Source: Catonia carolina (taxonomy: Eukaryota > Arthropoda > Insecta > Hemiptera > Achilidae). Taken from it: DNA of 64,000 bases. Shown piece by piece: positions 58,495 through 64,000 of the stretch; position 1 is the first letter of the stretch, and every line of letters begins with the position of its first letter. The DNA lies in NCBI GenBank assembly GCA_035578175.1, contig JAQMRL010000005.1, forward strand, positions 51,627,722 to 51,691,721, written 5' to 3'. Position numbers and translations under genes: made by a program. Under the pieces are notes generated by a model. It was not told where the DNA came from. It saw only the letters and a list, made by a program, of their open reading frames with translations, and searched no databases.

Positions 58495-59291
58495 AATATG
58501 GTATCCAGTGTGTTTTAAGGAAACCGCTAAGATTCTTTGAAATGAAAATAGTAAAAAACTAAAACACATATTTCAGAAATCCAGCTCTTTAAATAACTCC
58601 AATTAAAATCCAATAAAACTCCAATAAAAAAATCCAATTTTTTTTATTCATTACAGATAACTGACAGAAAATTATTTTTTAATTCCCTAACGCATTTGAA
58701 AATCACGAAATACTGAACGAAAACAATTGTTATTTGGAACATTACAAATCTAAAACTTTTAACTTAAAGCCCTGACCTAATTAATAACCTTGATTGAAAA
58801 TTTATACTGTAATCAAAATTTTAAGAATCTGAAATTACTTGATAGGGATCACAACGGACACAACACAGTAACAAATTAATGAATAACAAATCCATGCAGG
58901 GGCTATACTGCAACTAGCTAAACACTTCAGTTAAGTGGATTGCATACATAATAGTTTACAGGCGTTCTGAGGTCAACACAGGCCACCCACACGAGTCGAG
59001 TTTGAGTAGCTTTATTCTAGCTCTAGCATGCACGACCTCATAAAACATTTTATCAGCTCCTGGTAATGAGCTAGCAGTCAGAACTAGGTAGGTAGTAAAT
59101 TTACTTAACACCCTGGGGGTCACAGCCGGTGCAGTTCACTTTAGTAACACTTGAACTTGGTTGGTGTGCTTACAGCAAGTTCGTGATTACATAACACATA
59201 AACACTATAATAAGATTACAGCAATACTTGAACCAATGTGTATGAAAGTGAAGGAAACTTTTTGCTCTGGTAATTTCTACCATGTATTCGA
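58495..59291. other. intergenic stretch, nothing recognised
   Basis: Mixed A/T-rich sequence. 58900-59150 is closer to average GC but has no open frame or repeat match. Confidence 0.4.
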
Positions 59292-59945
59292 ATTTTTTAC
59301 TTTCTCTTGCCTATAATGAATATAGGAAGAAAAGTATTGTTTTCATGTAATTTTTCGAAATCGAGTTTTCACCGGATCTACACGTTTTCAGACCCCCTGA
59401 ACCCAAAAAACATGTATTTAACGATTGGTCTGCGCGCGCGCGTATGTGTATATGTGTGTGTGTGTGTGTGTGCAAAATATGTCAAGAACGGAACATCGTA
59501 CGAAGTTGAAACTTGAAACTTAAGTTAGGTATCCCTAGAGGACCCGACACGAACATTTTCATCAAAATCGGTCAACCAGAAGTAGTAGTTTATTCGTGTT
59601 ATTTTTCACTTTTTCACGATTTTCTCAAAAACGGCTCCCACGATGTTTTTTTAAAATCGCCTTATTTACTAAATGTTTATGCTCTACAAGATAGAAGCCA
59701 TGTCTGTTGAAATTCTTGGAGAAGCTGTTTTCTCGTAAAAAATTGTTTTTTTAAGTATGCGATTTTAATATGAATTTTAGCGCAAAAATGTATACAAAAA
59801 AAGTTGTAGAGAATTTAAAATCCTACAACTTTCATTTCAAACATTTTTTTGTATAACGCTTAGTTTAGCGGTAATTAGCGATTTTCTGTTTCTTCTCACG
59901 AAAACGTGTAAAAAAATCGATTTGTTTTAACAAATTTTTGAAAAA
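59292..59945 (-). mobile_element. H element copy 10, half-length
   Basis: In complement orientation: distal terminus TTTTTTACTTTCTCTTGCCT at 59296, hairpin with a compensated stem (CCTATA/TATAGG), CCGGATCTACACGTTTTCAG, a TG/CG microsatellite (59427-59472), and one internal unit with CTACAACTTT. It ends after the CACGAAAACGTG block; the hairpin end is missing. Confidence 0.7.
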
Positions 59946-60084
59946 CACAATTTTTTACGTTTGACGTACTATAAATTTGTTAAATAGGTAATAAACACAC
60001 AAAACTTTTTAAACAAAACTTGTAGAGAATTTAATCATGAGAAAATTGGTGTAAATTAAGTCATTAAAGTAACAAATAATAATG

Positions 60085-60325
60085 TATTTAGCTTGAACGA
60101 AAAAGTGGAGGAGTACCGGAATCAATGGAGGCAACATTTGAAACGGATGCCAGAGGAGAGAATACCTTTAAAAGTGACGGAATATGTTCCATTTGAAAGA
60201 AGGGAGGTGGGAAGACCATGAACAAGATGGCAGTAGTCGAGATGTACGGGTTGGAATCTCTCGTGTTTGTGTAGACATACAGGATGGTTTGTGAGTTCGG
60301 AACACGCTTATGCCTAATCCTTGAT

Positions 60326-60357
<32 letters not shown>

Positions 60358-60358
60358 A
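60085..60358 (+). pseudogene. RTE-like LINE 3' end with AAG tail
   Basis: The plus strand reads LNEKVEEYRNQWRQHLKRMP, EERIPLKVTEYVPFERREVG and RP before a stop, the last residues of the RT C-terminus (W..HL.RM....IP.....Y.P...R..GRP). It ends CTAATCCTTGATAG followed by (AAG)n to 60358. Confidence 0.7.
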
Positions 60359-60647
60359 TAACAAATAATAGTTATTGAAATAAAATTTTATTACTAACAC
60401 TTACCGTATGAAAACAAAGGAATTTCAAGAAATAAATATAAAATTTTAAAACTTCGATTTTAAGGAAGAAGTGTTATGAATTAATTTTAAGGAAACTGAA
60501 TGAGAACGTAAGTTTCTCGGATGGAACGCTGAAAACATACGATTAAAATGTCTATACGACTTACCCTTAATTTTACAACAAAAATAGATAAAACCAGTCA
60601 AGAGATAAATATATAATAATCTTTTGAATAAAGCTAAGTATATAGTA

Positions 60648-60654
<7 letters not shown>

Positions 60655-60682
<28 letters not shown>
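60655..60682. repeat. (TA)n microsatellite
   Basis: About 14 uninterrupted TA units. The open frame crossing it is an artefact. Confidence 0.9.
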
Positions 60683-60683
<1 letters not shown>

Positions 60684-60689
60684 TTGAAC

Positions 60690-61340
60690 AATCGTGGGCG
60701 TGGACAACGAATCAAATGAAAACTTTTATTTTTCTACATAATGAATTAGATAATTATAATACAATAATACAGTCAAATTTTTACAAAGTGAAATGTTGAA
60801 GCATCCACCTAAGTTTTATTTAAAGTGAGATTACATAAATTTATTCACCATTTAAGTTCACATGAAAAAAATGATTATTATAATAACACAAGTTAAAAAC
60901 AAAATAACACGTTTAAAAATACTGTAAACACCCACCAATAAAATTCAACTGCAGGTGTGGATTATAGTATTAATAAGAATTCGTGACGAATCCGCTACAC
61001 CACCAGTTATCACGGTATCCTATACCAGACAATTTTAATGATTTGACAGCATACTTCTCAACACCCTTTTAAAAACACTATATGAACACCATCATTAGAT
61101 GAATGTACGTAATATCTAATATGAGCATACTAACTGTCAAACTTAAAGTTCACGAACTGACCGAAATAATAACATATTTCACATTTTATAAATCCTGTAT
61201 TTTTACAACAAGGAAATATTTTATATACTAGATAATCTGATCTAAAGTAGGCCTACATTAAACGTAAAACAAAATTCAGATCCACGCTATTTCAGCTTTC
61301 CAAAAACATTAAGTTATTTAATTTCTTAAGTTATATAGGC
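60690..61340. other. AT-rich intergenic stretch, nothing recognised
   Basis: No coding or repeat signal apart from two TAGGCCTA words near its end (61248 and 61336). Confidence 0.4.
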
Positions 61341-61343
61341 CTA

Positions 61344-61744
61344 TGCCTATAACAGACAGGTGAAATGGTAAATTATTTGCAATCGATCTGTTAGTTTCAG
61401 GGATAAAAAAAATACTTCTGTTTCTTATCACATGGTTAGCCAATTAAATGACTGAAGTATTTATGAACAGAAGAGGTAGAGGTGTAAAAGATACTAGTCA
61501 AGAGTTATCTCCTCTGAAAGTAATGAATTTCATTATATAGCCAGAACCTGTGGTGAATGAAGTGAAGGTGTCATTTGGAGGGTGCAGAGTAGTTGCTTTT
61601 TGGAGGGCCTGGCAAGCTGATAAGCATAGGCTACTTTTGTACTCAGTGAGGAAGGCAAACGTAAACCACCTCACTCCTCGTTTTACTTAATAAAACCTCT
61701 AGAGGTTCAAACCAGCCTTTCGGCTGTTGACCTAAAACAACAAC
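61344..61744 (+). mobile_element. R1 SINE-like repeat, full length
   Basis: Starts GCCTATAACAGACAGGTG and ends at the 3' hairpin CAGCCTTTCGGCTG and ACCTAAAACAACAACAA. Short flanking words TTATATA/AAGTTATACA suggest a target duplication near AAGTTATA (left about 61328). Confidence 0.8.
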
Positions 61745-61753
61745 AAGTTATAC

Positions 61754-62128
61754 ATGCCCATAACAGACAGGAGTAGTAAATTATTTGCACTCGATCTGTT
61801 AGTTTCAAGGATACAAAAAATACTTCTGTTTCTTATCACATGGTCAGCCAATTAAATGACTGAAGTATTTAAGAACAGAAAAGGTAGAGGTGCATAAGGT
61901 ACAAGTCAAGAGTTATCTCGTCTGGAAGTAATGACTTTAATTACACAGCCAGACCCTGTGGTGAATGAAGTGATGGAGTCATTTGTAGGGTGGAAAATAT
62001 GTGCTTTTCAGAGGACCTGGCATGTTGATAAGCATACTTTTCAACTCAGTGACGAAGGCCAAGGGTAAAACTACCTCACACCTCGTTTTACTTAGTAAAA
62101 TCTCTTGAGGTTCAAACCAGCCCTTCCT
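61754..62128 (+). mobile_element. R1 SINE-like repeat, tandem neighbour
   Basis: Starts TGCCCATAACAGACAGGAG, about 10 bp after the previous copy and in the same orientation; the 3' hairpin is damaged (CAGCCCTTCC) and the tail is missing. Confidence 0.75.
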
Positions 62129-62396
62129 ATATATGTTAAAATCGGAGCATCTTTATTTGGTCGGATACGTTGCAGCCCAGATTACTGAAAGTGGGATACC
62201 TGTTCTAAAATATTGTTCTCTATAACAATTTTTCTCCTGACTGGATTCTTCCCTCTGAACACCATTACCATCGTCTTCTCGTGTTCTGTGAATAAGAACT
62301 TTACCTACAAATTTGACTGAAAAGGTCCGATGGAAACAAAAATTGGAAAACCTAATCTGATTTATTATCAATTTAAAAGATAAACATAAACATGAT

Positions 62397-62560
62397 TCTT
62401 TTAGTACATTTTAAGTCGCATCAACATCTTGATTTATTAACGATTGCTGTGGGTTATAACGTGTAGACTAATAAATTTCAGATCTTGCCAAGAATCGAAC
62501 CCAGGACTTCAGGTTTGTATTTTTATACGCCAACAATTACGCCGCGAAGATGGTACCATA
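62397..62560 (-). mobile_element. tRNA-derived SINE (family S2), second copy
   Basis: On the minus strand: B box CTGGGTTCGATTCTTGG, then GCAAGATCTGAAATTTATTA, ending GATGCGACTTAAAATG. The order and words follow 24403-24577, with no clear poly(A) here. The head has TAATTGTTGGCGTATAAA where an A box is expected. Confidence 0.6.
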
Positions 62561-62697
62561 TAAGTTTTGATTATAACAAAAATTCATAAACCTTTAATTG
62601 AAAAGAAATGCTGAAAACGCGTAGATTCAACTTCAAGGATAAATGACATCATTTTCAGCTCAGTTGAAAAAGATGAAAAATATAAGTAGGAAAGAAA

Positions 62698-62919
62698 ATG
62701 TTTAGTTGGATCGTTAACCGAGTAAAAACAATAAAGAAGAAAGGCGAAGACGAAGAACGAAGAACATCATCAACACACGAACAGCGTTTTAATTCCAAAC
62801 AAGGAAAAACAGACGGCGTGACGCCATGGCAAGCAGAGTTAGAGCTACTATGTACTATTAGTATTATTAAATGTATTATAACTGCACAGTTGGCGGCGGC
62901 ACGGCTCTTTTTCGTTTAA
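62698..62919 (+). other. open frame of 73 codons, coding status unclear
   Basis: Starts ATG (MFSWIVNRVKTIKKKGEDEE), then a K/E/R/T-rich stretch and a hydrophobic end (AELELLCTISIIKCIITAQL). I recognise no family. It sits just downstream of the SINE at 62397 in a block of slightly higher GC. It could be a decayed retroelement end or chance. Confidence 0.2.
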
Positions 62920-63208
62920 CTCGATTTCGCAACTTTGTTATTAAACCCAATTTGAATTCAGCACGATGGGAAATTATTTTGGAAGAATATACAGACTGCC
63001 TCCTACCCTAGTACGCAGTACCAAATAAACCGAAATATGTTGAATTTATGTGATATTCAGAAATTCATTTCGAAAAATTAACCATATATTTTTTAATTAA
63101 CTGACAAATATTTTACAAGTTTCTTCCAACTAGTTATTTACTATGAACACTTAAAATAAAATAATTAATAAATTTTAATGGTATTTTTACCAACTGAGAA
63201 ACATTCAA

Positions 63209-64000
63209 AAAAAATGGTATGAAACACTCACACGACTTTCTCTTGCCAATGTCAATAATGAATAATATAACCTAATATTAGTAATAAAACATTAGAAAAA
63301 AACAAAACCAACCGACCAACCTAAAAAAACATAAACCAATTTTAATCGTGAGTGAATGATGCAAAATGAAACCCAAAGTTAGTTTGGCTTAATAATATGG
63401 AAATCACTTTTCCACGCTAAACTAGGCTCTGTAGAGAAAAATGCTTAAAATAAAGGTTGCAATTCTTTTAATTTCCTATAAATTTGATTAAATGCATTTT
63501 ATCGTAAAATAGATACAACGGCTGAAATCTTAAAAAACCGATTTTTTTACAAATTTTCATTAAAAACAAAGAAGAAAATCACTAATTACCGCTAAACTAA
63601 GCGTTATACAAAGAAATGATTGAAATAAAAATTGTAGATTTCTAAATTGTCTACAACTTTTATTATATACACTTTTGCGCTAAAATGCACATTAAGGCTG
63701 TCATCTTAAAAAAAATGTACGAGAGCACAGCCTCCCTAAGAATTTCAGCAGATATGGCGCCTACCCTATCTTGTAGAGAATAAAAAATTTAGTAATGAGG
63801 CGATTTTTAAAATCGTAGGAGCCGTTTTTGAGAAAATCGCAAAAAAGTGAAAAATTACACGAATAAACTACCACTTCCGGTAAACTGATTTTGATGAAAA
63901 TGTTCGCGTCGGCTCCGATAATAGGACCTAACTTAAGTTTTTCAAATTCATACGATGTTCCGTTCTTGAGATATTTTGTTCACACGCTCACACACACACA
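63209..64000 (+). mobile_element. H element copy 11, cut by the window end
   Basis: Starts at the hairpin end (TGGTATGAAACACTCACACG, 63212) and ACTTTCTCTTGCC, with both units, the AAGAATTTCAGCAGATATGG block and the start of the CA microsatellite at 63983-64000. The distal end lies beyond the window. Confidence 0.7.

Noticed and set aside
60446..60715. 89-codon minus-strand frame
   Set aside because: Runs through the (TA)n microsatellite and has no recognisable domain.

Overview
This window looks like AT-rich insect nuclear DNA. The gene has introns with GT/AG boundaries, and DNA transposons, non-LTR retrotransposons and tRNA-derived SINEs make up a large share of the sequence. The mixture (Tigger/pogo, mariner, hAT, PIF/Harbinger, piggyBac-like, RTE-like and jockey-like elements) fits an arthropod with a large genome. 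I lean to Hemiptera, but that is inference. There is no operon, CRISPR array or prokaryotic feature.

Only one cellular gene is convincing. It lies on the minus strand between 15148 and 4731 and has four in-phase coding exons in the window. They encode the C-terminal 1884 or so residues of a very Q/N/S/T/P-rich nuclear-type protein. Upstream exons must exist, because the first exon here starts in mid-codon, but I could not find them in the rest of the window. I do not recognise the family with confidence. Its introns and 3' flank carry a PIF/Harbinger element (2653-3995, beyond the stop), two piggyBac-like elements (5530-6307, 14372-14959), a jockey-like LINE 3' end (7249-8090), an LINE fossil (5045-5220) and a TA-flanked MITE (13941-14190).

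From about 15.2 kb to the end I see almost only mobile-element DNA. Two families dominate. (1) An element of about 0.95 kb, called H here, occurs about 12 times. It has a GTGTGA/TCACAC hairpin at one end, an ACTTTCTCTTGCC/GGCAAGAGAAAGT inverted pair, two diverged tandem units of about 190 bp, a CA microsatellite, and a second hairpin at the other end. This resembles Helentron-associated (DINE-1-like) non-autonomous elements. (2) A SINE-like repeat of about 400 bp, called R1, occurs about 14 times. It ends in a short hairpin followed by an (AAC)n tail. At least three other tRNA-headed SINE families are also present.

The elements are stacked in layers that can be dated relative to each other: an hAT MITE inside a Tigger remnant, a TA MITE inside an R1, an RTE with a 12-bp target duplication inside an H copy, and a palindrome plus a SINE plus an RTE fragment inside another H copy. 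Several H copies are interrupted at the same TTTAATCAT site. No complete autonomous element is present; the best preserved coding piece is the RTE reverse transcriptase tail at 56702-57666.
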